A stretch of 64,000 nt of DNA from Sabellastarte sp. h YS-2021 (Eukaryota; Annelida; Polychaeta; Sabellida; Sabellidae), in contig OZ024931.1 of assembly GCA_964017235.1 (NCBI GenBank), positions 142,168,033-142,232,032 of the forward strand, given 5' to 3'. A program made the position numbers and the translations under genes. The notes under the pieces were generated by a model, which did no database searches, was not told where the DNA came from, and saw only the letters and a list, made by a program, of their open reading frames with translations. Below, piece after piece: positions 40,811 through 51,770 of this stretch. The stretch's first letter is position 1; every line of letters starts with the position of its first letter.

Positions 40811-43800
40811 CAACATTTGCTACTCATTTGGGCTGATTTACATCTTTTTTCGACCATTTTAACAGCCCTATTTGGGTTATATAATTTCTGTTCAGAGATG
40901 TAATGTTCCAAATGTGCCCAAAATGTCCTCTTTTATTGTCAAAACATGAATGAAATTAATTTTTGGCTTCAGATTTGATACATTATGATATAATTGACAT
41001 TACCTCCATGAGGGGGGGCCAGACCAGCCCCACACCCCGGAAACTGAAATTCCTAATATGGCTCTTGAGTGGTTCAGACCAATGCAATTTTATTCTCTGA
41101 TATAAACTGAGTTTTCTGTGAAAATTTGAGACAGATACAACAACTTTAAGGGGTGGTTTGGGCTGATTTGCCATTTAGTGGTACCCTCGCTACATGCACT
41201 CCCAAGACATGTATTTTGAGCTTCTTGTGTATTTCTTAAGGAATACACTACTCAATTCTCTCTTAGTGGCTCCCACATTCGCAAAAAATATGGTTTATAG
41301 CCTTACATCTGCCTTATTGGGCAAGATATGAGTATATCTTAATGCACCCCCCAGCAGGTGTATTACAGGCCTGCTGGGGTCCAAATACCACACCAGTAGT
41401 CACTGCTATATCAGATGTAATTCTAAAACCTGTGCAGTCAGATTTAGCTAGTGACAGACTATATTCTGACCAAATTTCAGGATTATAGACCAACATTTGC
41501 TACTCATTTGGGCTGATTTACATCTTTTTTCGACCATTTTAACAGCCCTATTTGGGTTATATAATTTCTGTTCAGAGATGTAATGTTCCAAATGTGCCCA
41601 AAATGTCCTCTTTTATTGTCAAAACATGAATGAAATTAATTTTTGGCTTCAGATTTGATACATTATGATATAATTGACATTACCTCCATGAGGGGGGGCC
41701 AGACCAGCCCCACACCCCGGAAACTGAAATTCCTAATATGGCTCTTGAGTGGTTCAGACCAATGCAATTTTATTCTCTGATATAAACTGAGTTTTCTGTG
41801 AAAATTTGAGACAGATACAACAACTTTAAGGGGTGGTTTGGGCTGATTTGCCATTTAGTGGTACCCTCGCTACATGCACTCCCAAGACATGTATTTTGAG
41901 CTTCTTGTGTATTTCTTAAGGAATACACTACTCAATTCTCTCTTAGTGGCTCCCACATTCGCAAAAAATATGGTTTATAGCCTTACATCTGCCTTATTGG
42001 GCAAGATATGAGTATATCTTAATGCACCCCCCAGTAGGTGTATTACAGGCCTGCTGGGGTCCAAATACCACACCAGTAGTCACTGCTATATCAGATGTAA
42101 TTCTAAAACCTGTGCAGTCAGATTTAGCTAGTGACAGACTATATTCTGACCAAATTTCAGGATTATAGACCAACATTTGCTACTCATTTGGGCTGATTTA
42201 CATCTTTTTTCGACCATTTTAACAGCCCTATTTGGGTTATATAATTTCTGTTCAGAGATGTAATGTTCCAAATGTGCCCAAAATGTCCTCTTTTATTGTC
42301 AAAACATGAATGAAATTAATTTTTGGCTTCAGATTTGATACATTATGATATAATTGACATTACCTCCATGAGGGGGGGCCAGACCAGCCCCACACCCCGG
42401 AAACTGAAATTCCTAATATGGCTCTTGAGTGGTTCAGACCAATGCAATTTTATTCTCTGATATAAACTGAGTTTTCTGTGAAAATTTGAGACAGATACAA
42501 CAACTTTAAGGGGTGGTTTGGGCTGATTTGCCATTTAGTGGTACCCTCGCTACATGCACTCCCAAGACATGTATTTTGAGCTTCTTGTGTATTTCTTAAG
42601 GAATACACTACTCAATTCTCTCTTAGTGGCTCCCACACTCGCAAAAAATATGGTTTATAGCCTTACATCTGCCTTATTGGGCAAGATATGAGTATATCTT
42701 AATGCACCCCCCAGCAGGTGTATTACAGGCCTGCTGGGGTCCAAATACCACACCAGTAGTCACTGCTATATCAGATGTAATTCTAAAACCTGTGCAGTCA
42801 GATTTAGCTAGTGACAGACTATATTCTGACCAAATTTCAGGATTATAGACCAACATTTGCTACTCATTTGGGCTGATTTTCATCTTTTTTCGACCATTTT
42901 AACAGCCCTATTTGGGTTATATAATTTCTGTTCAGAGATGTAATGTTCCAAATGTGCCCAAAATGTCCTCTTTTATTGTCAAAACATGAATGAAATTAAT
43001 TTTTGGCTTCAGATTTGATACATTATGATATAATTGACATTACCTCCATGAGGGGGGGCCAGACCAGCCCCACACCCCGGAAACTGAAACTCCTAATATG
43101 GCTCTTGAGTGGTTCAGACCAATGCAATTTTATTCTCTGATATAAACTGAGTTTTCTGTGAAAATTTGAGACAGATACAACAACTTTAAGGGGTGGTTTG
43201 GGCTGATTTGCCATTTAGTGGTACCCTCGCTACATGCACTCCCAAGAAATGTATTTTGAGCTTCTTGTGTATTTCTTAAGGAATACACTACTCAATTCTC
43301 TCTTAGTGGCTCCCACACTCGCAAAAAATATGGTTTATAGCCTTACATCTGCCTTATTGGGCAAGATATGAGTATATCTTAATGCACCCCCCAGCAGGTG
43401 TATTACAGGCCTGCTGGGGTCCAAATACCACACCAGTAGTCACTGCTATATCAGATGTAATTCTAAAACCTGTGCAGTCAGATTTAGCTAGTGACAGACT
43501 ATATTCTGACCAAATTTCAGGATTATAGACCAACATTTGCTACTCATTTGGGCTGATTTACATCTTTTTTCGACCATTTTAACAGCCCTATTTGGGTTAT
43601 ATAATTTCTGTTCAGAGATGTAATGTTCCAAATGTGCCCAAAATGTCCTCTTTTATTGTCAAAACATGAATGAAATTAATTTTTGGCTTCAGATTTGATA
43701 CATTATGATATAATTGACATTACCTCCATGAGGGGGGGCCAGACCAGCCCCACACCCCGGAAACTGAAATTCCTAATATGGCTCTTGAGTGGTTCAGACC

Positions 43801-44890
43801 AATGCAATTTTATTCTCTGATATAAACTGAGTTTTCTGTGAAAATTTGAGACAGATACAACAACTTTAAGGGGTGGTTTGGGCTGATTTGCCATTTAGTG
43901 GTACCCTCGCTACATGCACTCCCAAGACATGTATTTTGAGCTTCTTGTGTATTTCTTAAGGAATACACTACTCAATTCTCTCTTAGTGGCTCCCACATTC
44001 GCAAAAAATATGGTTTATAGCCTTACATCTGCCTTATTGGGCAAGATATGAGTATATCTTAATGCACCCCCCAGCAGGTGTATTACAGGCCTGCTGGGGT
44101 CCAAATACCACACCAGTAGTCACTGCTATATCAGATGTAATTCTAAAACCTGTGCAGTCAGATTTAGCTAGTGACAGACTATATTCTGACCAAATTTCAG
44201 GATTATAGACCAACATTTGCTACTCATTTGGGCTGATTTACATCTTTTTTCGACCATTTTAACAGCCCTATTTGGGTTATATAATTTCTGTTCAGAGATG
44301 TAATGTTCCAAATGTGCCCAAAATGTCCTCTTTTATTGTCAAAACATGAATGAAATTAATTTTTGGCTTCAGATTTGATACATTATGATATAATTGACAT
44401 TACCTCCATGAGGGGGGGCCAGACCAGCCCCACACCCCGGAAACTGAAATTCCTAATATGGCTCTTGAGTGGTTCAGACCAATGCAATTTTATTCTCTGA
44501 TATAAACTGAGTTTTCTGTGAAAATTTGAGACAGATACAACAACTTTAAGGGGTGGTTTGGGCTGATTTGCCATTTAGTGGTACCCTCGCTACATGCACT
44601 CCCAAGACATGTATTTTGAGCTTCTTGTGTATTTCTTAAGGAATACACTACTCAATTCTCTCTTAGTGGCTCCCACATTCGCAAAAAATATGGTTTATAG
44701 CCTTACATCTGCCTTATTGGGCAAGATATGAGTATATCTTAATGCACCCCCCAGCAGGTGTATTACAGGCCTGCTGGGGTCCAAATACCACACCAGTAGT
44801 CACTGCTATATCAGATGTAATTCTAAAACCTGTGCAGTCAGATTTAGCTAGTGGCAGACTATATTCTGACCAAATTTCAGGATTATAGAC
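40811..44890 (+). repeat. Near-consensus satellite stretch
   Basis: Six monomers with few private changes: CCAGTAGGTG at 42031, GAAACTCC near 43085, CAAGAAATG near 43244 and AGTGGCAG near 44850. No clear higher-order period was seen here. No other sequence is present. Confidence 0.8.
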
Positions 44891-47800
44891 CAACATTTGC
44901 TACTCATTTGGGCTGATTTACATCTTTTTTCGACCATTTTAACAGCCCTATTTGGGTTATATAATTTCTGTTCAGAGATGTAATGTTCCAAATGTGCCCA
45001 AAATGTCCTCTTTTATTGTCAAAACATGAATGAAATTAATTTTTGGCTTCAGATTTGATACATTATGATATAATTGACATTACCTCCATGAGGGGGGGCC
45101 AGACCAGCCCCACACCCCGGAAACTGAAATTCCTAATATGTCTCTTGAGTGGTTCAGACCAATGCAATTTTATTCTCTGATATAAACTGAGTTTTCTGTG
45201 AAAATTTGAGACAGATACAACAACTTTAAGGGGTGGTTTGGGCTGATTTGCCATTTAGTGGTACCCTCGCTACATGCACTCCCAAGACATGTATTTTGAG
45301 CTTCTTGTGTATTTCTTAAGGAATACACTACTCAATTCTCTCTTAGTGGCTCCCACACTCGCAAAAAATATGGTTTATAGCCTTACATCTGCCTTATTGG
45401 GCAAGATATGAGTATATCTTAATGCACCCCCCAGCAGGTATATTACAGGCCTGCTGGGGTCCAAATACCACACCAGTAGTCACTGCTATATCAGATGTAA
45501 TTCTAAAACCTGTGCAGTCAGATTTAGCTAGTGACAGATTATATTCTGACCAAATTTCAGGATTATAGACCAACATTTGCTACTCATTTGGACTGATTTA
45601 CATCTTTTTTCGACCATTTTAACAGCCCTATTTGGGTTATATAATTTCTGTTCAGAGATGTAATGTTCCAAATGTGCCCAAAATGTCCTCTTTTATTGTC
45701 AAAACATGAATGAAATTAATTTTTGGCTTCAGATTTGATACATTATGATATAATTGACATTACCTCCATGAGGGGGGGCCAGACCAGCCCCAAACCCCGG
45801 AAACTGAAATTCCTAATATGGCTCTTGAGTGGTTCATACCAATGCAATTTTATTCTCTGATATAAACTGAGTTTTCTGTGAAAATTTGAGACAGATACAG
45901 CAACTTTAAGGGGTGGTTTGGGCTGATTTGCCATTTAGTGGTACCCTCGCTACATGCACTCCCAAGACATGTATTTTGAGCTTCTTGTGTATTTCTTAAG
46001 GAATACACTACTCAATTCTCTCTTAGTGGCTCCCACACTCGCAAAAAATATGGTTTATAGCCTTACATCTGCCTTATTGGGCAAGATATGAGTATATCTT
46101 AATGCACCCCCCAGCAGGTGTATTACAGGCCTGCTGGGGTCCAAATACCACACCAGTAGTCACTGCTATATCAGATGTAATTCTAAAACCTGTGCAGTCA
46201 GATTTAGCTAGTGACAGACTATATTCTGACCAAATTTCAGGATTATAGACCAACATTTGCTACTCATTTGGGCTGATTTTCATCTTTTTTCGACCATTTT
46301 AACAGCCCTATTTGGGTTATATAATTTCTGTTCAGAGATGTAATGTTCCAAATGTGCCCAAAATGTCCTCTTTTATTGTCAAAACATGAATGAAATTAAT
46401 TTTTGGCTTCAGATTTGATACATTATGATATAATTGACATTACCTCCATGAGGGGGGGCCAGACCAGCCCCACACCCCGGAAACTGAAATTCCTAATATG
46501 GCTCTTGAGTGGTTCAGACCAATGCAATTTTATTCTCTGATATAAACTGAGTTTTCTGTGAAAATTTGAGACAGATACAACAACTTTAAGGGGTGGTTTG
46601 GGCTGATTTGCCATTTAGTGGTACCCTCGCTACATGCACTCCCAAGACATGTATTTTGAGCTTCTTGTGTATTTCTTAAGGAATACACTACTCAATTCTC
46701 TCTTAGTGGCTCCCACACTCGCAAAAAATATGGTTTATAGCCTTACATCTGCCTTATTGGGCAAGATATGAGTATATCTTAATGCACCCCCCAGCAGGTA
46801 TATTACAGGCCTGCTGGGGTCCAAATACCACACCAGTAGTCACTGCTATATCAGATGTAATTCTAAAACCTGTGCAGTCAGATTTAGCTAGTGACAGACT
46901 ATATTCTGACCAAATTTCAGGATTATAGACCAACATTTGCTACTCATTTGGGCTGATTTTCATCTTTTTTCGACCATTTTAACAGCCCTATTTGGGTTAT
47001 ATAATTTCTGTTCAGAGATGTAATGTTCCAAATGTGCCCAAAATGTCCTCTTTTATTGTCAAAACATGAATGAAATTAATTTTTGGCTTCAGATTTGATA
47101 CATTATGATATAATTGACATTACCTCCATGAGGGGGGGCCAGACCAGCCCCACACCCCGGAAACTGAAATTCCTAATATGGCTCTTGAGTGGTTCAGACC
47201 AATGCAATTTTATTCTCTGATATAAACTGAGTTTTCTGTGAAAATTTGAGACAGATACAACAACTTTAAGGGGTGGTTTGGGCTGATTTGCCATTTAGTG
47301 GTACCCTCGCTACATGCACTCCCAAGACATGTATTTTGAGCTTCTTGTGTATTTCTTAAGGAATACACTACTCAATTCTCTCTTAGTGGCTCCCACACTC
47401 GCAAAAAATATGGTTTATAGCCTTACATCTGCCTTATTGGGCAAGATATGAGTATATCTTAATGCACCCCCCAGCAGGTATATTACAGGCCTGCTGGGGT
47501 CCAAATACCACACCAGTAGTCACTGCTATATCAGATGTAATTCTAAAACCTGTGCAGTCAGATTTAGCTAGTGACAGACTATATTCTGACCAAATTTCAG
47601 GATTATAGACCAACATTTGCTACTCATTTGGACTGATTTACATTTTTTTTCGACCATTTTAACAGCCCTATTTGGGTTATATAATTTCTGTTCAGAGAAG
47701 TAATGTTCCAAATGTGCCCAAAATGTCCTCTTTTATTGTCAAAACATGAATGAAATTAATTTTTGGCTTCAGATTTGATACATTATGATATAATTGACAT

Positions 47801-49169
47801 TACCTCCATGAGGGGGGGCCAGACCAGCCCCAAACCCCGGAAACTGAAATTCCTAATATGGCTCTTGAGTGGTTCATACCAATGCAATTTTATCCTCTGA
47901 TATAAACTGAGTTTCTGTGAAAATTTGAGCCAGATACAACAACTTTAAGGGGTGGTTTGGGCTGATTTGCCATTTAGTGGTACCCTCGCTACGTGCACTC
48001 CCAAGACATGTATTTTGAGCTTCTTGTGTATTTCTTAAGGAATACACTACTCAATTCTCTCTTAGTGGCTCCCACACTCGCAAAAAATATGGTTTATAGC
48101 CTTACATCTGCCTTATTGGGCAAGATATGAGTATATCTTAATGCACCCCCCAGCAGGTGTATTACAGGCCTGCTGGGGTCCAAATACCACACCAGTAGTC
48201 ACTGCTATATCAGATGTAATTCTAAAACCTGTGCAGTCAGATTTAGCTAGTGACAGACTATATTCTGACCAAATTTCAGGATTATAGATCAACATTTGCT
48301 ACTCATTTGGACTGATTTACATCTTTTTTCGACCATTTTAACAGCCCTATTTGGGTTATATAATTTCTGTTCAGAGATGTAATGTTCCAAATATGCCCAA
48401 AATGTCCTCTTTTATTGTCAAAACATGAATGAAATTAATTTTTGGCTTCAGATTTGATACATTATGATATAATTGACATTACCTCCATGAGGGGGGGCCA
48501 GACCAGCCCCAAACCCCGGAAACTGAAATTCCTAATATGGCTCTTGAGTGGTTCATACCAATGCAATTTTATTCTCTGATATAAACTGAGTTTTCTGTGA
48601 AAATTTGAGCCAGATACAACAACTTTAATGGGTGGTTTGGGCTGATTTGCCATTTAGTGGTACCCTCGCTACATGCACTCCCAAGACATGTATTTTGAGC
48701 TTCTTGTGTATTTCTTAAGGAATACACTACTCAATTCTCTCTTAGTGGCTCCCACATTCGCAAAAAATATGGTTTATAGCCTTACATCTGCCTTATTGGG
48801 CAAGATATGAGTATATCTTAATGCACCCCCCAGCAGGTGTATTACAGGCCTGCTGGGGTCCAAATACCACACCAGTAGTCACTGCTATATCAGATGTAAT
48901 TCTAAAACCTGTGCAGTCAGATTTAGCTAGTGACAGACTATATTCTGACCAAATTTCAGGATTATAGACCAACATTTGCTACTCATTTGGGCTGATTTAC
49001 ATCTTTTTTCGACCATTTTAACAGCCCTATTTGGGTTATATAATTTCTGTTCAGAGATGTAATGTTCCAAATGTGCCCAAAATGTCCTCTTTTATTGTCA
49101 AAACATGAATGAAATTAATTTTTGGCTTCAGATTTGATACATTATGATATAATTGACATTACCTCCATG
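44891..49169 (+). repeat. Diverged satellite monomers flanking the insertion on the left
   Basis: The six complete monomers here carry clearly more private or semi-private changes than those further left. Examples are TTTGGACTGATT, CAAACCCCGG, GGTTCATACC, CAGGTATATT, AGAGAAGTAATG (47695), TATCCTCTG, one lost T in GAGTTTCTG (47910), CTACGTGCAC, AATATGCCC (48391) and TTTAATGGGTGG (48625). The last monomer starts at 48970 and is cut at its 200th base by the insertion. Several of these variants reappear right of the insertion. Confidence 0.8.
49153..49169 (+). repeat. 17-bp direct duplication, left copy (putative target-site duplication)
   Basis: TTGACATTACCTCCATG is the last satellite sequence before the insertion and is repeated exactly at 52357-52373, where the satellite resumes. 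It is bases 184-200 of the monomer. A 17-bp duplication is typical of target-primed or staggered-cut integration. Yet YR elements normally integrate without one. Rejoining of two different monomers by chance at overlapping phases is the alternative. Confidence 0.75.
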
Positions 49170-49906
49170 GTTCTAGGAAATCATGGGGTTAACTGTGCTG
49201 CTTTTCTGGATCCCAGAGTAAAGTTTTCACCCGAGCCCTGATGCGTTCCCGTCCTCTCAACCCTCACATTAAGGCAGTCATAGACGTTGAAATGCTCACT
49301 TGAATTGTCAAGCAATGCGAAAGAATGTATCTGGGCATGGTTTACAAGGCGTTCTTACTGTCTTTCTTCAGTTTCCTCAGAATTTCCAATCTGGTCCCTC
49401 ATTCAATCAATTCATTTGATCCTTTAAAACAGCTAGCAAAAGGTGATATAATTTTTGCCCCACCAGGTGCCCATATTATTGTTAAATGGTCAAAAACACT
49501 TCAGTTTAGAGATAAAATTAAAGTCTTAAAAATCCCTATTCTTCAACAGTCTTGTTTGTGTCCGGTTGCTGCTTTAAAGCAGCTGATTAAAAACACTCCT
49601 GGGTCCAAAAATTCCCCATTGTTTCAGGTTAAATGTTATGGGTCCTGGGTCCCTCTGTCGGATACAAGGCTCAGAAAAACCTTGTCAAAAATTCTAAATT
49701 TTCTTAATTTACATCTTAAAAACATAACATTTCATTCCTTTCGCAGATCTGGAGCCACTCTGGCTTTTAATTCAAATATTCCCCTACAACACATTCAGTC
49801 CCACGGTACATGGACTTCTGATGCAGTATGGCACTACATTGCACAGGACCATAACGCTTCGGATATGGTTGCTACTGCCTTTCAACGCCAACTCTCCCCT
49901 AAGTGA
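49170..49906 (+). pseudogene. Tyrosine recombinase, 5'-truncated, with frameshift and internal stop
   Basis: Recombinase-like coding sequence begins at the insertion boundary, so most of the N-terminal core-binding domain is missing. An open frame from 49170 shows a DPRVKF motif encoded at 49209-49226, resembling the region before the catalytic domain in metazoan YR proteins. The similar continuation (TRALM...RPLNPH) lies in another frame, consistent with loss of one T in the run at 49224-49227. An in-frame TGA at 49301-49303 then interrupts the conserved segment just before the surviving 193-codon ORF. The frame after the TGA is open to the TGA at 49904-49906. Two independent lesions plus truncation make an active enzyme unlikely. 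The breaks are read directly; family membership rests on recognised motifs. Confidence 0.8.
49325..49906 (+). CDS. Tyrosine recombinase catalytic domain, remaining ORF (193 aa)
   Basis: This is the longest ORF found in the window and the only one resembling a known protein family. It holds a nearly complete catalytic domain of the tyrosine recombinase/integrase fold, which cuts and joins DNA through a 3'-phosphotyrosine. Visible residues are the first arginine in FFSFLRISNL (Arg19), beta-hairpin lysines in IIVKWSKTLQ (Lys54/Lys57), the HxxR box in TFHSFRRSGAT (His137, Arg140), His160 in SHGTW and the probable nucleophile Tyr171 in AVWHYI. All expected catalytic positions are present. The ATG at 49325 is only the first in the surviving frame: homologous sequence continues upstream past a TGA at 49301, so this is not the native start. 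The closest resemblance is to YR retroelement integrases of animals, not bacterial XerC/D. No promoter was recognised. Confidence 0.85.
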   Translation: MYLGMVYKAFLLSFFSFLRISNLVPHSINSFDPLKQLAKGDIIFAPPGAHIIVKWSKTLQFRDKIKVLKIPILQQSCLCPVAALKQLIKNTPGSKNSPLFQVKCYGSWVPLSDTRLRKTLSKILNFLNLHLKNITFHSFRRSGATLAFNSNIPLQHIQSHGTWTSDAVWHYIAQDHNASDMVATAFQRQLSPK

Positions 49907-49926
49907 CTACTTCTACTTGGGGTTTG
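49907..49926 (+). other. Short gap between recombinase stop and first direct repeat
   Basis: Twenty bases separate the recombinase stop codon from the start of the first 586-bp repeat. No motif was recognised. Such tight spacing fits the repeat being part of the element's 3' terminal region. Confidence 0.5.
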
Positions 49927-50363
49927 GGGCTCTGAAATCGTGTAAAAAATACATAGTTTTCATAGTAGGCCAGTAGTATGGTCATATCTTATCTAATACA
50001 TATGTACTAAGTAATATTTAGTAATCAACAAATGTAATTAGTCTGGTGTAATTACTCACCACAATCGAAAAATGATTCACAGTGGTAATGTAATTAATCT
50101 GTAATCACTTTATTATAGAGTACCTTTTTAGTGGTCAGTACTCTTATCATCACATAAAGTAATTAGTAACTTGAACCTGTATAACAATTAATTTTACTGG
50201 GTTCAATAAGAACCTCTGATGTTCAGGGTTCATTACTTACTTTGTTTTAAAATAGTAACTAAATCCCTTATAGTAACTTTTACTCAGAAGTATCAATTTA
50301 ATTACTCAGGTACTTGGGTACTTCTGTACAATGATCTTTTTAACATACAGTGTCAAAGTTAAC

Positions 50364-50415
50364 CTAAGGCCACCTCAAATGTATATTCTAAAGTCATAAG
50401 TTAAGGTGGCCTTAG
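50364..50415. repeat. 12-bp inverted repeat in the first direct repeat
   Basis: CTAAGGCCACCT (50364-50375) and AGGTGGCCTTAG (50404-50415) form a perfect 12-bp stem with a 28-base loop. The same structure recurs at 52208-52259. It may be an RNA hairpin of the element transcript or a recombinase recognition structure. Function is not established. Confidence 0.75.
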
Positions 50416-50428
50416 AGGTCAGATTGTA

Positions 50429-50459
50429 AATAAACTTTAGTGTTTTATAGTGAATAAAA
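50429..50459 (+). terminator. Candidate polyadenylation signals in the first direct repeat
   Basis: AATAAA occurs at 50429-50434 and 50454-50459, near the 3' end of the first repeat. In the second repeat the first word is kept (52273-52278) but the second is changed to AATGAA at 52300. In AT-rich DNA such words arise by chance, so support is weak. Confidence 0.3.
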
Positions 50460-50505
50460 TGTATTTCCCCAAGATGAAGTCTTTCACTCAACCTTGGCAA
50501 GATAG

Positions 50506-50551
50506 GCCACTGTGGTTGGGTGACATCTTGGGTGCCACCCATTTCAGTGGC
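50506..50551. repeat. Nested hairpin across the B1/A2 junction
   Basis: GCCACTG (50506-50512), the last seven bases of the first direct repeat, pairs with CAGTGGC (50545-50551) in the spacer. A tight TGGGTG/CACCCA stem (50529-50534 with 50536-50541) is nested inside. The structure spans the exact repeat/spacer junction. At the second repeat the 3' arm is absent because the element ends there. Confidence 0.55.
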
Positions 50552-51072
50552 GTTTTGTAAAATCTTTTCTTGTGCATTATATAATTCACCTTGACCTAAT
50601 TAATTAATTTATTTCCCGCCTTCTGCTGGGGTTTCTCACTTTTATTTTGTTATTTGAATGGCTAGGACGCCATGTTAAAATATAAAAAACATTTATTTTA
50701 AAAACTTCCCCACTCCCTCCCCTGTTTTCCTACACATGTGTTTTTTTAGTTTCAGATCACAAGGCCAAGGGGTACTTAAAGTGGGTACAGTTTGCGTACA
50801 CATAGCAGGCTGCAGTGACCAAGATCAAGCTTTGTTTTCTGCCTCTGGCCACGTTATGTCTTAAAGAAAAGGAAGTTCATGGAAAATGTGTGAAATATCA
50901 GAATCTCCTTGCTTTATATATAAAAATGTCCACTGGTCAGTGGTGGAAAATCTGTGATATCAATGTGAAGGTCAAGTTGTAACAGATCTTGCTGCAGCTT
51001 TAGCAAGCCATGGTAGGTGGCTCTGATGTGCCAAGCCCTTCTTCACTTCCCCATGCTGCTGAATTTCGCAGA

Positions 51073-51120
51073 TTGCTCAGCTAGTGCTCTTCCTGTTGGT
51101 GAGGTCTCAGGTTCAAGCGC
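51073..51120 (+). promoter_or_regulatory. tRNA-like pol III A/B-box remnant, possible SINE head
   Basis: TTGCTCAGCTAG (51073-51084) resembles the tRNA A box and D arm, and GGTTCAAGCGC (51110-51120), preceded by GAGGTCTCA, resembles the B box and T arm. The start-to-start spacing is 37 bases, slightly short of a tRNA. The last B-box C is altered and the acceptor stem was not found. This is not a tRNA gene. It could be a degraded tRNA-derived SINE, or a pol III promoter within the element. Confidence 0.4.
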
Positions 51121-51345
51121 CTAGTGAAGTTCAGCTACAAGGACACAATAGTTATTAAAGTCTATTAGTAAATAAATGGTGATTATTCATTTGGCTTGGT
51201 TCTTCTTTGCTTCCTTCCATTGTGTAATATGTATATGTCATGGCTTGTATTGAGTGTAATAGTGTAAGAATTTATGTAAAGGTTATTATGAATGGTTAAT
51301 CCTTAATAACATTAGTCATATGCTGTAATTATGTACTGATATGGA

Positions 51346-51372
51346 GGAAGTCACTTCCAGGTCCTTAAGGAC
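51346..51372. repeat. Two adjacent perfect palindromes in the spacer
   Basis: GGAAGTCACTTCC (51346-51358, 6-bp arms around one base) is followed after two bases by GTCCTTAAGGAC (51361-51372, a perfect 12-base palindrome). Two contiguous dyads look like a binding site for a dimeric protein or a small cruciform. No known factor is assigned. Confidence 0.45.
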
Positions 51373-51770
51373 TTATTTGTGTATTGAGCGGACTAGGGTC
51401 GGGTCATATTGCTTGATCCACTAAGGAATTTTTAGAACTCAGCTAGATACCTGGTACCTCTGTATTGGAATAACATATGTTTACAAATGTAGTACTGCTT
51501 TATCTCATGGTCGGAATGGTACAAGTATTTTAGAGATTTTAACACAACATTAACTGTTTTAACTGTCATTTGTGTGTTTACATCTTGTAATTGTCATTGT
51601 TATGTGTATAAAAATCCTTTTAAATGGCATAGCGTCTTATTGTTTTATAATTGTTAACTATGAATAGAAGTAATTCACAAAAGGTTTTTAGTAGTAATGT
51701 TATGGCATTCACCCTTCATTTAATATACCACACATAGGTGTGCGTTTTACCCATTGCATATGCTCCACAA

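Larger units (their letters stand above)
1..49169 (+). repeat. Left satellite array, ~72.3 copies of a 680-bp monomer
   Basis: Head-to-tail copies of one ~680-bp unit run without a break from the window start to the insertion. Taking CAACATTTGCTACTCATTTG as the unit start, copies begin at 1, 681, 1361, 2041, 2722, 3403 and so on to 48970. Lengths are 679-681 bp because of single-base changes in G, C, A and T runs. All copies have the same orientation. Copies differ by few bases, and the shared variants fall into multi-monomer periods, so this is a higher-order satellite. GGTACC occurs once per unit (370-375 in the first copy). No gene is supported inside the array. The left edge lies outside the window. 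Confidence 0.98.
49927..50512 (+). repeat. Split direct repeat, first copy (B1-like)
   Basis: This 586-bp AT-rich segment begins GGGCTCTGAAATCG and ends AAGATAGGCCACTG. It is repeated 1844 bp downstream, and by eye only one base differs (A at 50456, G at 52300). It contains many GTAATTA-like words, a near-palindrome GGTGTAATTACTCACC (50045-50060), a 12-bp inverted repeat (50364-50415) and two AATAAA words near its end. It lacks the TG...CA ends of ordinary LTRs. Its place just after the recombinase suits a B1 repeat of a Ngaro/PAT-type element. Confidence 0.85.
50513..51770 (+). repeat. Spacer between the direct repeats (A2-like segment), non-coding
   Basis: A single-copy 1258-bp AT-rich segment with no ORF of 60 codons or more. 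If the Ngaro/PAT interpretation is right, this is A2 and should match the 5' end (A1) of full-length copies elsewhere in the genome. It contains a tRNA-like A/B-box stretch (51073-51120), two adjacent short palindromes (51346-51372) and a pyrimidine-rich stretch near 50706-50730. Parts could instead be an older nested SINE insertion. Confidence 0.5.

Noticed and set aside
1..49169. CRISPR array or bacterial repeat region
   Set aside because: Units are contiguous 680-bp repeats with no short repeat/unique spacer pattern and no cas-like genes.
49325..49906. Bacterial or phage XerC/XerD-type integrase, implying prokaryotic DNA
   Set aside because: The motifs (HSFRRSGAT, SHGTW) resemble animal YR retroelements, and the surroundings are a eukaryotic-style satellite with higher-order repeats.
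51073..51120. Functional tRNA gene
   Set aside because: Only A- and B-box-like stretches are present. Spacing is short, the B-box end is altered, and no acceptor or anticodon stem could be found.
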